DNA from: Lepas anatifera
Lineage: Eukaryota > Arthropoda > Thecostraca > Lepadidae
DNA: 64,000 bases
Reading direction: 5' to 3'
Assembly (NCBI GenBank): GCA_034440635.1
Contig: JAOTON010000940.1
Span: 1,126,001-1,190,000, forward strand
Made by a program: the position numbers and the translations under genes. The notes under the pieces are model-generated. The model ran no database searches, was not told the DNA's origin, and saw only the letters and a list, made by a program, of their open reading frames with translations. Shown here in pieces: positions 44,840-56,999 of this stretch (its first letter is position 1; every line of letters starts with the position of its first letter).

Positions 44840-47040
44840 AAAACACGAGCATTGGTCTCGGGGCCCCCCTGAGCCTGGTCTCAGGGGGCCCTCCGAGCTC
44901 TATCTCAGCCCCCTCCCCGAGGTTGGTCTCAAGGGACCTCCGAGCTTGCTCTCGGGGGCCCCCTGAGCTTGGTCTCAGGGGGCCTCCGAGCTCGATCTCT
45001 CTCCCCGAGGTTGGTCTCAAGGGACCTCCGAGCTTAGTGTCAGGGGCCCCCAAGCTTGGTCTTACGGGCCCCGTGAGCTTAGTCTCAGGGGCCCCCGAGC
45101 TCGGTCTCAGAGGTCCCCGAGCTTGGTCTCAGGGAGCGCCCAAGCTTGGTCTCAAGGGACCTCCGAACTTGGTCTCAGGGGCCCCCCGAGCGTGGTCTCA
45201 GGGGCTTTCCGAGCTCGGTCTCAGAGGGCCCCCGAGCTTTGTCTCAGAAGGCCCCCGAGCTTGGTCTCACGGGCCTCCTGAGCTTAGTCTCATGGGGCCC
45301 CTAGATCGGTCTCAGGGGGCCCCGAGCTTGGTCTCAGGGGCCCCCGAGCTTGGTCTCAAGGGACCTCCGGACTTGGTCTCAGGGGCCCCCAAGCTTGGTC
45401 TCAGGGGCCCCCGAGCTTGGTCTCACGGGCTTTCCGAGCCTGGTCTCTGGGGGTCCCCGATCATCGGTATCGAGGGCTCCAGAGTACCGAACATGGATCT
45501 CAGGGCCCCCTGAGCTGGGTCTCAGGGGCCCCGAGCTTGGTCTCAGGGGTCCTTAGCTTTAGTCTCACGGGCCTTTTGATCTTGGTCTCAGGGTCCCCTT
45601 AGCTTGGTCTCAGGGACCCCCGAGCTTAGTCTCAGGGGTTTTCTATCTTGGTCTCAGGGGCCCTGAGCTTGGTCTCAAGGGAAATCCGAACTTCGTCTCA
45701 GGGGGCCTCCAAGCTTGGTCTCAGGGGCCCTCCGAGCTTGGTGTTAGGGGCCCCCGAGCTTTAAACTCACGGGCCTTTCGATCTTGGTCTCACGGTCCCT
45801 TAGCTTGGTCTCAGGGACCCCCTGAGCTTAGTCTCAGGGGCCTTTCTGTCTTGGTCTCAGGGGGCCCTCCGAGTTTGGTTTCAGGGGCCTCCGAGCTTGG
45901 TCTCAGGGGACCCCCAAACTTGGTCTCAGGGGGCCCCTGATCATCGGTATCGAGATTCTAGGGAACCGGACATTGATCTCGGGGGCCCCCTGAGCTCGGT
46001 CTCAGGAGCCCCGAGCTTGGTCTCAGGGGCCCTAGCTTTAGTCTCACGGGCCTTTCGATCTTGGTCTCAGGGTCTCCCTAGCTTGGTCTCAGGGACCCCC
46101 GAGCTTAGTCTCAGGGGTTTTTCTATCTTGGTCCCAGGGGCCCTCGAGCTTGGTCTCAAGGGAAATCCGAACTTCGTCTCAGGGGGCCTCCAAGCTTGGT
46201 CTCAGGGGCCCTCCGAGCTTGGTGTTAGGGGCCCTCCGAGCTTGGTGTTAGGGGCCCCCGAGCTTTAAACTCACGGGCCTTTCGATCTTGGTCTCAGGGT
46301 CCCTTAGCTTGGTCTCAGGGACCCCCGAAGCTTAGTCTCAGGGGCCTTTCTGTCTTGGTCTCAGGGGGCCCTCCGAGTTTGGTTTCAGGGGCCTCCGAGC
46401 TTGGTCTCAGGGGACCCCGAGTTTGGTCTCAGGGAACCCCCGAACATGGTCTCAGGGGCCCCCGAGCTTGGTCTCAAGGACCCCCGAGCTTGGTCTCCGC
46501 CCCCCCGGAACTTGGTCTCAAAGGGCTCCTCGAGCTTGGTCTCAGGTCCCCCCAAGCTTGGTCTCAGGGGCCCCCAAGCCTGGCAGCAGGGACCCGAGCT
46601 TGGTCTCACGGGCCTTCCGAGCTTGGTCTCGGGGGCCCGGGCTTGGTCTCACGGGCCTTTCGATCTTGGTCTTAGGGAGCCCCAGAGCTGGTCTCAGGGA
46701 TCCCCCGAGCATTGGTATCGATGGCTCCGGAGCAGCGAACATTGATCTCGGGAAGTGGGGGGGGGCAATATTGATCTCGGGGTGTCCTCTGACTATCGAT
46801 ATCGAGAGGACTTATGAGCGAGTCACGAGAATTGGCCCCGTGGGACCCAGAGTTTGGTCTCATGGGCCCAGGCTTGGGCCCCGGAGCATTGGTATCGAGG
46901 GGCTCCAGAGTACTGAGCATTGGTCTCGGGGGGGGGCTACGAATGTTGATCTGGGGGTCCCCCGAACATCAGTGTCGAGTTACTCCTGAGAAAAGCGCAA
47001 GCATGAGGGTGCCCCGAACCTGATCTAAGTGGAACCCCGA
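44840..47040. repeat. Minisatellite, GAGCTTGGTCTCAGGGG type
   Basis: Same unit as 16790-18420, here with an internal larger-scale duplication: the block 45530-45960 recurs as 46010-46400 (phrases gcctttngatcttggtctcag and gaaatccgaacttcgtctcag repeat in order). Long SLVSG/LGLRG frames are repeat artefacts. Confidence 0.9.
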
Positions 47041-47229
47041 GCTTGGTCTTAGGAGCCCCGCGCATCAGTATCCAGGGGCTCCGGAATATTGGTATCCGGG
47101 GAACCAAGGATTTCAGGGGCCTCCAAATGCTGATCTCGGCGGGCTCCCAAATGTGTGGATGCAGTAGCGTAGCCGAGAGGTTCTAGGAGTCCGAGGACCC
47201 CCTTGGGCAAATCTGAACTACTGCAAAGC

Positions 47230-48700
47230 ATTCTCTGATCACGGGGTCCCCAGAATTAGAGTCGGCCTCAGGGCCCTGCCCTCAGGGTCAGTCTCAATAC
47301 ACCCCGAAAGTAGATTTCAGGGGGTCCCTGAGAGTTAGTTTTAAGGGATCCCGAAAGTCGGTCTCAGGGGCCCCCAGAGTCGGTCTCAGCGGGGCCGAGC
47401 TCGCCCCAGGGTCCTCCAGAGAGTGGTTCTCAGGGTCCCGCGACAGTCTATTTCAGGGGGCTCCATGAGAGTCAGTCTCAGAGAACCCCCCAAGAGTCGG
47501 TCAAGGGGACCCCGAGGGTCAGTCTTAGCGGACCCTCGATATTCGGTCCCATAGTCTTACGGGCGTCTTTCTCAAGAGTCAATGTTTACTTTCAGGTGGC
47601 CCCGAGAGTTAATCTGGGGGTCCGAGAGTTAGTCTCATTTGATCCGCAGAGTGCTGGTCTCAGGAGGCCCCCGAGGGGTAATCTTGGGAACCCTCGAGAT
47701 TTAGCCTGAGACTATGCCCCCCCTAGTTGTTGCATAAGGGGCCCCGAGAGTCAATCTCAAGGAGCACCTAAAAGTTAGCCTCAGAGTGCTCCCGGGAGCT
47801 TGTCTCCGGTTCGTCCAAGAGCTAATTTTGGGCCTTTGAGAGTAATTCCCAGAGGTGCTCCCGAATTTTGGTCTCACGGGCCCCGAGTCAGCTTTAGGTC
47901 TCTGAGGGTTAATCTGGGCTTTCGAGAGGCAGTCTCAGGAGTGCCGTGCCAAATGCTCAGTCTCAGGGGTGCTTCCACGCCTCCCTCCTCGAGTCTTAGT
48001 CTCAAGGGGCGCCCCAGGGTTGGTCTCAGAGGGCTGTCGGAAGTCATTCCCAGCCCCCGCCCCACCTCAGAGACAGCCTCAGGGGACCCCAAGAGCTAAT
48101 CTGGATGGCCCCGAGAGTCAATCTCAGCCCCCCTCCTCCAGAGCAAATCCGGGGGGGCCGATAAATAGGCCCAGAGGTGATGCTGATAACTAACCTAAGG
48201 AGCCCCGAGAGATTCTCAGGAGTCCTTAATTTTGGTCAAGAGGCGCCGTAAATCAGTATCAGAGGCTCCCTGAGATCTAATCGGGAGAGGGGCCGGAAAT
48301 TAACCTTGTGAGTAGCGCCAAGTGTTGGTCTTGGGCGGCCCAAAGCTAGTCTCAGGTCCCCCAAGAACTGATCTCAGAAGCCCGAGTTATTTTCAGGGGA
48401 CCTTTCAGTTCTAGTGTAAGGAGGGCCGGAGAGCTAATCTCAGAGATCCGATAGTTAGTCTCACGAGGTCTCCAGGAGTTAGTCTCAGGAGTCATCTGAA
48501 GCTGCCCTCAGGTGTCCCCAAAAGCTAGTCTCAGCGAGCATTTCTCCCCCTCCCCTCAAAGTTATCCTCAGGGCCCCACGGGAGTAAGTTCTAGGGGGTC
48601 CCAGTAGGTAGTCTCACGGTACCCCCAAATTCTGGTTTTGGGGGACGTAAGTACTGATTTGCGGGAAAAGTGTTGTTTTCGGGGGTCCCAGATACTGGTT
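47230..48700. repeat. Minisatellite, GAGAGTCAGTCTCAGGGG type
   Basis: Irregular units homologous to 18540-19780, but more diverged from the other two copies than they are from each other. Confidence 0.8.
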
Positions 48701-49059
48701 TCGGCGGCATGTCAAGTGCTAGGCCCCTGGAGATCTTTGCTCGACCCATGGGTCAGGGGGGCAGGGGCGGTGGGTGATGGTCCTGGATGGCTTAACACTG
48801 GCAAAGCAATACAAGCCCTGTACAATGCCTATCAGAGACCTAAAGTCCAAGGAAGTATTCACCTCCCCAAGCCCCCGGGATATCCAACAAATGGCTAGGG
48901 AGGAGTAAGTGAGCGGTTTCATCAGTAGGACCGTCCATGGAATAGGTTTTATATAGCATCTGGGGCACACTCATATATCCTTTTTATTGAGCGCCCTTTT
49001 TCCTTTCCATTTCTTTTAGATTTTAACAATCCAGAGATATCGCTTGAGATCCTAGGCTC

Positions 49060-49990
49060 AAAGACTTTCGAAAATCATATGCCTCGGAAAACTGTTTCTA
49101 TTCCCATTGCGTACCAAACAAGACAAATTGAAACACGTGGATCAGGCACCATTACTGAAGGAAAGGCAAAAATTAATCTAATTTTAGCATCCATAATACC
49201 AAATCGAACAGGGAATTTGGAACTTCAGCTGATTTTCAATATTATCTTAGTCCCAATAACTACCGTCCTAAACATTCTGAAATAAACAACTTCCGAATAT
49301 TTTGGTAGGAAACCAGACAAAAAGGGCAATGACACACATTGATGAGCATAATCCCAAAACGAAAAATAGGTATGAAAGGTTTACAATAACAATGACAGAG
49401 TTATCCAAGGCGATAGTTATCTCAGGCACCTATTGTTTTGGTAATTTTCTCATTTACAACACAGCAAAGGTAAGAAAGTAACTGTGGTGAATTCATCAGG
49501 ATCTTTCCGCGGAATAGACGTTATACGACGTCCGGAACACACCACCATCCACCATATCCCTTGTATTCTTATTCATTTCTTCCATTTCTTTGGAAATTTT
49601 CTGACTAAAGAGTTCATGAATTCGACACCCGGAAAGAATTGGTAATCATTTCTCGTAGAAGACCATTTCTTCGTACTCAAAACGACTGACCTTCAATAAC
49701 GTCATGCCTGATTACCAGAGTGAATTGAGGTAAAGTCAGTTTTACCATCATGCACGCAGCAACATTTGATTTCCCGAAATGTGCCACAAAACGGTTATTA
49801 TAGCCACGCTGTCATATAGGTATGGGCCAGCCTTAATATTTGGTGACCTAAATTTACCAGCACTTTGTCGGATCGAGAAAAATCAAACTATAAACAAAAT
49901 ACGAACAAACACTTAAAAAGGAATTACAAATTTCCGTCGTGTAAATTTTATAATGCCAAAATATTACACGACACATATAGGAGATGGGCC
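49060..49990. other. Unique AT-rich 3' segment of the CAGTGGCG family
   Basis: Shared in order with 19790-20006 plus 23390-24890 (copy 1, interrupted by the LINE and MITE) and with 53040-53950. No coding frame. It ends in the motif ggggccccccgacggtagtc just before the right TIR. Confidence 0.75.
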
Positions 49991-50080
49991 CCGACTACCA
50001 AGGGGGCCTCCGGCCTGGGGCCCCCCGACGGTAGTCGGACCCCCCCTTGGCCGAATCCTGGCTACGCCACTGGGTCCTAT

Positions 50081-50590
50081 GAGTTGATTTTAACGCCCCT
50101 GAGGTTCTCAGGGCCCCTGAACTGGCCTCTGATGCTATACGAGCTAATCTGGGCCATTTGAGCTGAACTGAGCGCCCCTGAGATGGTTTGGGAAGCATGA
50201 ACTGTTCTAGGATGCCTAAACTGAGCTAGGAGCCGTAGCCTTGAACAGGGCCCCGTGAGTTGGCCAGAACCTGTATCCACCGACCTGGGGGGCCCCTGAG
50301 CTGAGCTGGGACCGTAAAGTTAATATTGTCCCTTGAGCTAATCTGGATCCCCTGTGATGCACAGAATACCCTAAACTTATCTGAGACCCCTGTACAGGAA
50401 TAGGGCCCCTGCTCTGAAATTGGGTTATAAGCTTTAATTGAAACCCTGAACTGTTCTGAAACCCCAAATATGCCGACAAGGGGCCCCTTGATGATCCGGG
50501 CCCTTAAGCTTATCTGGTCATCAGAGCTAATTTGGGCCTCTGTGTTGAACTGAGGGCCCCTGAGATGGTCTGGGACCCCATTGGGCTGAC
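50081..50590. repeat. Minisatellite, ctgagctgaactggg type
   Basis: Counterpart of 16220-16714. Relative to copy 1, about 110 bases around the older nested element's left end are missing. Confidence 0.7.
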
Positions 50591-50599
50591 CTTATGCAC

Positions 50600-51680
50600 T
50601 AAAAACACAAAAATTGGTCTCGGGGGCCCCTGAGCTTGGTCTCGGGGGGGGCTCCCGAGCTTGGTCTCAGGAGGCCCCCGATAATCGGTATCGAGGGCTC
50701 CTGAGTACCGAATATTGATCTTGAGGGACCCCTGTGCTCAGTCTCAGGGGGTCCCGAGCTTGGCCTCAGGGCCCCCGAGCTTGGCCTCAGGGCCCCTGAG
50801 CTTGGTGTCTGGGGGCCCTCCGAGCTTGGTCTCAGGGAGCTCCCGAGCTTGGTCTCAGGGTGCCCTTCGAGTTTGGTCTCAGGGCCTACGGGCTTGGTCT
50901 CAGGGGCCCCCGAGCTTGGTGTCAGGGAGCCCTCCGAGCTTGGTCTCAGATAAGCCCCCAGCTTGGTCTCAGGGCCCCCGAGCTTGGTCTCAGGGGACCC
51001 CAGAGCTTGGTCTCAGGGATGCCCCCAAACTTGGTTTCAGGCCCCCTCTCCCCAAGCTTAGTGTCAGGGGCCCTCGAGCTTGGTCTCAGGGGGGCATCCG
51101 AGGGCATCTGATGCATAAGGCTGACCGTATGCACTGGAAAACACGAGCATTGGTTTCGGGGGCCCTGACCTTGGTCTCAGGGGGCCACCGAGCTTGGTCT
51201 CAGCACCCCCCGAGCTTTGTCTCAGGAGCCCCGAACTCGGTGTCAGGGGCCCTCCGAGCGTGGTCTCAGGGAACGCCCGAGCTTGGTCTCAGGGGACCCC
51301 CGAGCTTGGTCTCAGGGGTTCAGGGTCCCCCTCGGGGTGCCCCCGACTATTGATATCGAGGGACTCATGAGTGAGGCACGAGCATTGGCCTCATGAGACC
51401 AGTTTGGTCCCAGGGGCCCCCAGGCCTGGGTTCAGGACCCCTTAGCATCGGCAACGAGGGGTTCCAGGGTACCGAACATTCGTCTCGGGGGGAGGGGGCT
51501 CGAAATATTGATCTTGAGGGCCCCGGAACATCGGTGTCGAGTTACTCCTGGGCAAAGCGCGAGAATGGGTCTAAGCGTGCCCCTGAGCCTGATCTAAGTG
51601 GGACCCCGAGCTTGGTCTTAGGCCCCCCCGGGCATCAGTATCAAGGGGCTCCGGAGTATTGGTCTATGGGGAGCGATTAT
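50600..51680. repeat. Minisatellite, GAGCTTGGTCTCAGGGG type
   Basis: Shorter counterpart of 16790-18420. Several multi-unit blocks present in copy 1 are missing here. Confidence 0.85.
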
Positions 51681-53030
51681 TTTAGAGGCCTCCAAATGGT
51701 GATTTCTGAGGGCCCCGAAAGTGTGGATGCAGTGGTGTAGCCAAGGGACCCTAGGCATCCGCAGACTCCTCCCCCCTTGGGCCAATCTGAACCACTGCAA
51801 AGGATTCTGATCACGGGGCCCCCAGAGTCAGTCTCAGGGGCACCTGAAGATTCGTTCTCAGGGCGTCCCGGTTCGGCCTCAAGGCCCTCGCCCTGAGAGT
51901 CGGTCTCAAGGCCCCCGAAAGTATATTTCGGGGGCCCCAGAGAGTTGGTCTTAGGGGGCCCCAAAAGTCGGTATCAGGGGCCCCGGGAGTCTGTCTCAGG
52001 GGAGGGGGCCGAGCTAGTCTCAGGGGGCCCCAGAGAGTGGTTCTCAGGGCCCCGCAAGTCTATTTCAGGGGGCCCCTGAGAGTCAGTCTCAGAGAAACCC
52101 AAGCGTCGGTCAAGGGGACCCCAAGAGTCTGTCTTAGGGGACCCCGAGATTCGGTCTCAGGGGTCCCCCTGAAAGTCTGTCTCAGAGAACCCAAAGAGTC
52201 AGTCTCAGAGCACCCCAAGTGTCGGTCTCAGGGGGCTCTCATAGTCTCACGGGCGTCTCTTTCAGGGGTCTATATTTATTTTCAGGTGGCCCCGAGAGTT
52301 AATCCGGGGGTCCGAGAGTTAGTATAATGTGATCCGCAGAGTGCTGGTTTCAGAGGGGTAATTTTGGGAGCCCTCGAGATTTAGCCTCAGGCTGTGTCCC
52401 CCCCCACCCCGAGTTTTGGTATAAGCGGCCCCGAGAGTCAATCTCAGGGAACACCCAAAAGTTAGTCTCAGCGCTAGAGGGCTCCCGGTTGTTAGTCTCA
52501 GAGACATCCGAGAGTTAATCTCGGGGGTCTGAGAGTAATTTCCAGAGGTGCTCCCAAGTTTTGGTCTCACGGTCCCGGAGTTAGCCTTAGGCCCGCTAGA
52601 GCTAATCTGGAGCCTCCGAGAGTCAGTCTCAGGAACGCCAAAGACTCAGTATCAGAGGTGATTCCACCCCCCCCCCGGGTGTTTGTCTCAGGGGCGCCCT
52701 AGAGTTAGTCTCAGAGAGCTGTCGGAAGTCATTCCCAGCCCCCTCCCCACCCCAAAGACAGCCTCAGGGGACCCCAATAGCTAATCTGGATGGTCACGAT
52801 AGTCAGTCCTAGCCCCCCCTCCAGAGCAAATCTGGGGGGCCCAATAATTAGTCTCAGAGGTGCTGTCGATAACTAATCTCAGGAGCCCGAGTGATTCTCA
52901 GGGGCCCCCAGTTTTGATCAAGAGGCGCCGTGAATCGGTCTCAGAGACCCCCTGAGATCTAATCGGGAAAGCGGCCGAAAATTAGCTTTGCGAGTGCCAC
53001 CAAGTGTTGATCTTAGGTGGCCTCAGAGCT
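51677..53030. repeat. GAGTCAGTCTCAGG array incl. near-identical tract
   Basis: 51677-52480 is nearly identical to 18412-19215; beyond it, divergence rises to several percent. See the corresponding finding. Confidence 0.8.
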
Positions 53031-54018
53031 CAAATAAAAATTGTCAAAACATATGCCTCGGAAAAAATGTACCTACCCCTATTGCGTACTAAAAAAGGAC
53101 AAATTGAAAGATGTCGATCAGGGACCATTATCGAAGAAAAGGCAAAAATTAATCTAATTTTACCATAAGAGCAAATCGAACAGGGAATTTTGCACTTTAG
53201 TCAATTCTTAATCTATTAGCTTAACACCAATAACTACATTTCTAAATATTCTGAAATAAGCAGCTTTATAATATTTGCGTAGGAAACCAGACAAACAAGG
53301 GTAATGACAGAAATTGATGAGCATAATCCCAAAAAGAAAAATAGGTATGAAACGTTGAAAATAACAATAACAGAGTGAGCCAAGGAGATAGATATCTTGG
53401 GTGCCTTTTGTCTTGGTAATTTGCTCGTTTACAAGATAGCAAGGGTAAGAAAGTAACTGGATCTCAACAGGATCTGTCGACGGAATAGAGACGTAACGTT
53501 CGGGACACACTACCATATCCCTTGTATCTTTATTCGTTTTTTTCGTTTCTTTGGAAATTTCCTGATTAAAGAGTTCATGGATTCGACACCGAGAAATAAT
53601 TGCTAATCATTTCCCGTAGAAGATCATTTCTTCGTACTCAAAACGACTGACCTCCAATAACTTCATGTCTGATTACCCGAGTGAAGAGGTAGACTCAGGT
53701 TTAACATCATGCGCGCATCAACATTGAACTTCCCGAAACATGGCTCAAAACTGTTATTATAGCCACGCTACCAGGTATGGGTCTTCCTTAATATTTGGTG
53801 ACCTTAGTTTACCAAGACTTGGTCGGATCAAAAAACCAAGCTATAAACAAAATAAGAATGAATGCTTAAAAAGGCAGAACAAAATTTCCTACGCGTAAAT
53901 GTTATAATGTTAAAATACAATACAAAAGATATAGGAGATGGGCCCGGTTGCAAAGGGGACCCCTGACCTGGGGCCCCCCGACGGTAGTCGGACCCCTCCA
54001 ATCCTGGCTACGCCACTG

Positions 54019-54600
54019 TGTTCTGAGATTCTATATCAGCCACCCTGGGACCCCTAAGCCTAGCTGGGACCCTGAGCTAATCTGGGTACCGCTGTGCATA
54101 ACCGGGCCTCTGATCTGGTATGGGGGCCCTGAACTCTTCTAGGGTCCCTGGACTAAGCTGGGGCCGTGAGCTTGAATGGAGCCCCCTGAGCTGGTATGAG
54201 AGGGGACCCTATATCAGCCGATCTGGGCCCCTGAGCTGAGCTGGCCTGTGCTGAACAAGAGCCCTGAGCTGGTCTGGGGCCCCTGAACTGTTCTATCATC
54301 ATTGAGCTAAGCTGGGATCCGTGAGCTTGAACAAGTCCCTTGAGCTGTTTTGAGGCCCTACATACGTCGACTTGGGGACATCCGAGCTGAACCGGACCCC
54401 TAAGCGAATCTGGCACCCTGTGCGAATCTGGAGCTTCCCTGTGATGAGCTTCTAGGGGTCCTGTGCTTATGTAGGGTCCCTTGATAAGCTGGTCCCGAGG
54501 CTAATGCACTGGCCTGGGCCCTTGAGCTGACTGATCTGGGTTCTTGAGTCATGGTCTGGACCTTGGGGCCCTCCGAGATAATTTGGCGGCCCCTTGGCGG
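54019..54600. repeat. Minisatellite, ctgagctgaactggg type
   Basis: Counterpart of 24985-25550. Confidence 0.75.
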
Positions 54601-54951
54601 CATAGGCATAGGAACCGGGTGTCAGGGGATACTGCCCCCTTTTTTGAGGTGGGCCCCCGCAACGAATATAAAAATATCAGCAACTGTAATATAGAACAAG
54701 AAACCCAAACGGGCCCGATAGCTTGTCTGCGAACGTTCAAGTTCGATAGTACGCTGCCTGCAAGCCCCTGGAGGAGGAGCGTTTCGTAAAATAAGCCAAG
54801 GCACCTACTACCCGAGTGTTTCCAAATGAGTCCCGAGAACTGGGCCCAGTCAAACTCCATCCCATATCAATCCCAACACAAAATATGAATCGGACACGGA
54901 CCCCGCACCAAATGCCGAGCAACAGTCGTCCCAGAGCCATCGAAAGGCGCG

Positions 54952-55112
54952 ACGTCTTTCGATGCCAGGGTTATATGGCGTCGCCAACTCTTTCCCTGTT
55001 GGAGGGGTTTCTTGGGAGTCAAATTACTCCTTGCACAAGGAATCTGCCGTGCCTTAAACCCGAGTTGGTCGCGTGGAAGCAAAGTTGCTAACCACTTTAA
55101 CACCATGCCCAC
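54952..55112 (-). mobile_element. tRNA-derived SINE inside giant copy 2
   Basis: Orthologue of 27087-27243, with B-box-like gggtttaaggcac on the minus strand and the atggcgtcgccaactct body. Uninterrupted, it supplies the empty site for the 25913-27086 insertion. Confidence 0.6.
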
Positions 55113-55567
55113 ACCTTCTTGGCATCACAAAGCTGGCCATCAAATACCTACATTGCACTTACAGTCATGCTGGAACTCTGTATTTTAGGCATCGAAATAT
55201 AGCTAGGCGTATTTATTGTGATCAGCCTTTACCTAAATCAATCTCTAATGATGAAAAGAAGGGACCCGTAATAGCCTAAATAAATGCTCCCATTTTCGTC
55301 CTTAAAGAAGCAAATAAAAGTTGATTAGGCATAGCGAAGTGAGGCTATTTGGTATCAAAGCATTGTCTGTAGTTTATAAATCTTAATTTAGTAAATGTGA
55401 TGAAAAGGGCCTAAATATCTGTAAATATAAAAACGCGCTCGTGGTAAAAAATGATTGAAATCCTGCAAAAAAACCTTAAAAATGTATTTCGTATTTGAAA
55501 AGGGTCTAGGTAAAAACCAATATTTTTGGCGTTTTACTATGATTTATTAGATCATAATAGGTACAAC

Positions 55568-55934
55568 CAGGGGGCTGCGCTCCAGCTTTTAGCATAGGCA
55601 AAAAATGGCAACCGCAAATCTGGCATTCACCACGGCGATGACGTCAGCAATCGCCTAGAAATGCTTAGCAACGCATTGCCGCTGTGTATTGGAGACAACG
55701 GGGCTCAGCAGATAGTTTTCGTGTGAGGGGCAATCATTCTGGCTTTTTGTGGACGTGAGGTAATGAATCCTGGGTCTACCCCTCGCCAGATGCATCTTGA
55801 AACCGTACGAACATCCCATGATCCGTAGCCGATTTACATTGAATGAATGGGCGGCTCCACCTTGAGAGCAATTGCTGACGTCACAAAGGTAAAACAGAGG
55901 TTGTCACTTTTTGAGAGCAGAGTGTTACTGCGTG
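55568..55934. mobile_element. 367-bp element with perfect 8-bp TSD and empty site
   Basis: GGTACAAC flanks it exactly (55560-55567, 55935-55942), and the empty site (aataggtacaactcgaaatc) is at about 27700-27719 in giant copy 1. It starts CAGGGGGCTGCGC and ends ACTGCGTG. The two arms are long imperfect inverted repeats, best preserved around TGACGTCAGCAAT (55629 and, inverted, 55872). Probably a hAT MITE. Confidence 0.8.
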
Positions 55935-56143
55935 GGTACAACTCGAAATCATAGGGCAAAATTTAATTTCTCAATTTTCCAAATATTAACATCCTTGTGT
56001 GCATGCGTGCCTTATTGACACCAAACGAGCTAACTAGAATGGTTTTTATAATTATGGGCCCGTGGACTGGGGCCCCCCTTGAGGTGGGCCCCTAAGGTTG
56101 GCCCCCCCACTTTTCAAACCGTTCCTACGCCCCTGGTGCTTGT

Positions 56144-56580
56144 GCAGAACTGCACAAACAGGCCTATAAGTGGATATTTGACTTAGAACCTGAACTGCCG
56201 GAGCTTCAGATATTTCAAGCCTATAGTTTAGCCTTTTATGAGTTAATGCCAATTTAATGTTAATGTTAGTTTATGAGTTTTATGCCAAATTTAGGGTGCA
56301 AAGTTTAAAAGCTAATTTGGAGACTTAAATAAAAAACTTTTTCGTTCCAACTTTTTGTGTGAACTACAAATTTCACTGATGTAAAAGGGTGCAAGTTTGC
56401 AGTGTCTAGATGAATTAGCAAAAATAGAAAAATAAAAGTTAAAAATCACATAATGCAAAATTCTGGGCAAAATTTTGAACATTTTGAAGATTGACAACTG
56501 TGGTGCTTATTCATTTGGAAGTGCCTTCTATCCACAAAAGTTTTAGGTCTCTGATACCAGCGCTCAGAACAGACAACAAC
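56144..56580. other. No gene recognised
   Basis: AT-rich intron sequence right of the giant element's TSD. Confidence 0.5.
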
Positions 56581-56587
56581 AACAGAC

Positions 56588-56731
56588 AACGACGACGACG
56601 AGACCGGAAAAACTGTCAGAATAGAAGCCGTTTCTTACTTCGTTCGTCACCGGCTTCTGACGACGACGACGAGACCGGAAAAACTGTCAGAATAGAAGCC
56701 GTTTCTTACTTCGTTCGTCACCGGCTTCTGA
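56588..56731. repeat. 71-bp direct duplication
   Basis: The unit gacgacgacgagaccggaaa... through caccggcttctga occurs twice back to back with no visible difference, joined at a (GAC)n tract. Confidence 0.85.
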
Positions 56732-56779
56732 CAAAAAGTCACATAGCGTCCACGCCGACAACTGCTTTTCGAACATATA

Positions 56780-56966
56780 AGATTAAGACATGATGCTTTA
56801 TTTAAGATCTGACCCACGGATCTGAAGAACGACTCCATCACATGGTGTCATTGAACTTCACAGATTCAATTTGAAACTCGAACCTTCCGTCCCTCATCAC
56901 TGTAATAATGGGCGCGAAATAGCCAAGACGCTGAAAGCGCCCTAAAACCCCAATACACACACACAC
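56780..56966 (+). mobile_element. 3' end of a LINE related to the ORF1-only element
   Basis: It has the same terminal design as the LINE ending at 20020: GGGCGCGAAAT, a loop, GCGCCC (56910-56942), TAAAACCCCAA, then a simple tail, here (CA)n. A 5'-truncated copy. Confidence 0.6.
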
Positions 56967-56999
56967 TTATTTTGAGATCGCTGTAATCGCGCAGTTACA

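Larger units (their letters stand above)
44774..50072. mobile_element. CAGTGGCG-family element, 5.3 kb, perfect TSD and empty site
   Basis: The left end CAGTGGCGTAGCCAAGG and the inverted right end CAGTGGCGTAGCCAGG are flanked by GGTCCTAT on both sides (44766-44773, 50073-50080). The uninterrupted site is at 16205-16212 in giant copy 1. Inside: GAGCTTGGTCTCAG array (about 44840-47040), a second left-end-like block (agtagcgtagccgagagg near 47163), GAGAGTCAGTCTCAG array (47230-48700), about 1 kb unique AT-rich sequence, and the right end. No transposase. This is the cleanest type copy of the family. Confidence 0.9.
50575..54018. mobile_element. Older nested CAGTGGCG-family element, left end deleted
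   Basis: It ends GGCTACGCCACTG followed by tgttctgag, as at 24984 in copy 1, so the insertion was present before the giants separated. The left TIR is lost in the deletion at about 50575. The interior is array, head-like block at 51725, array, and unique segment. Confidence 0.65.
44584..56135. mobile_element. Giant hAT-like element, copy 2 (11.6 kb), perfect TSD
   Basis: GTGCTTGT occurs immediately before (44576-44583) and after (56136-56143). The ends are CATAGGCGTAGGAACC and, inverted, CAGGGGCGTAGGAACGG. Layout: left block (44584-44773), a private nested element (44774-50072), ctgagctg array, an older nested element whose left end is deleted (about 50575-54018), ctgagctg array, internal head-like block (54600), SINE (54952), a private 367-bp insertion (55568-55934) and the right arm. 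Apart from the private insertions it follows copy 1 in order. No transposase frame is visible. It sits in the 26-kb ZGPAT intron. Confidence 0.85.
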
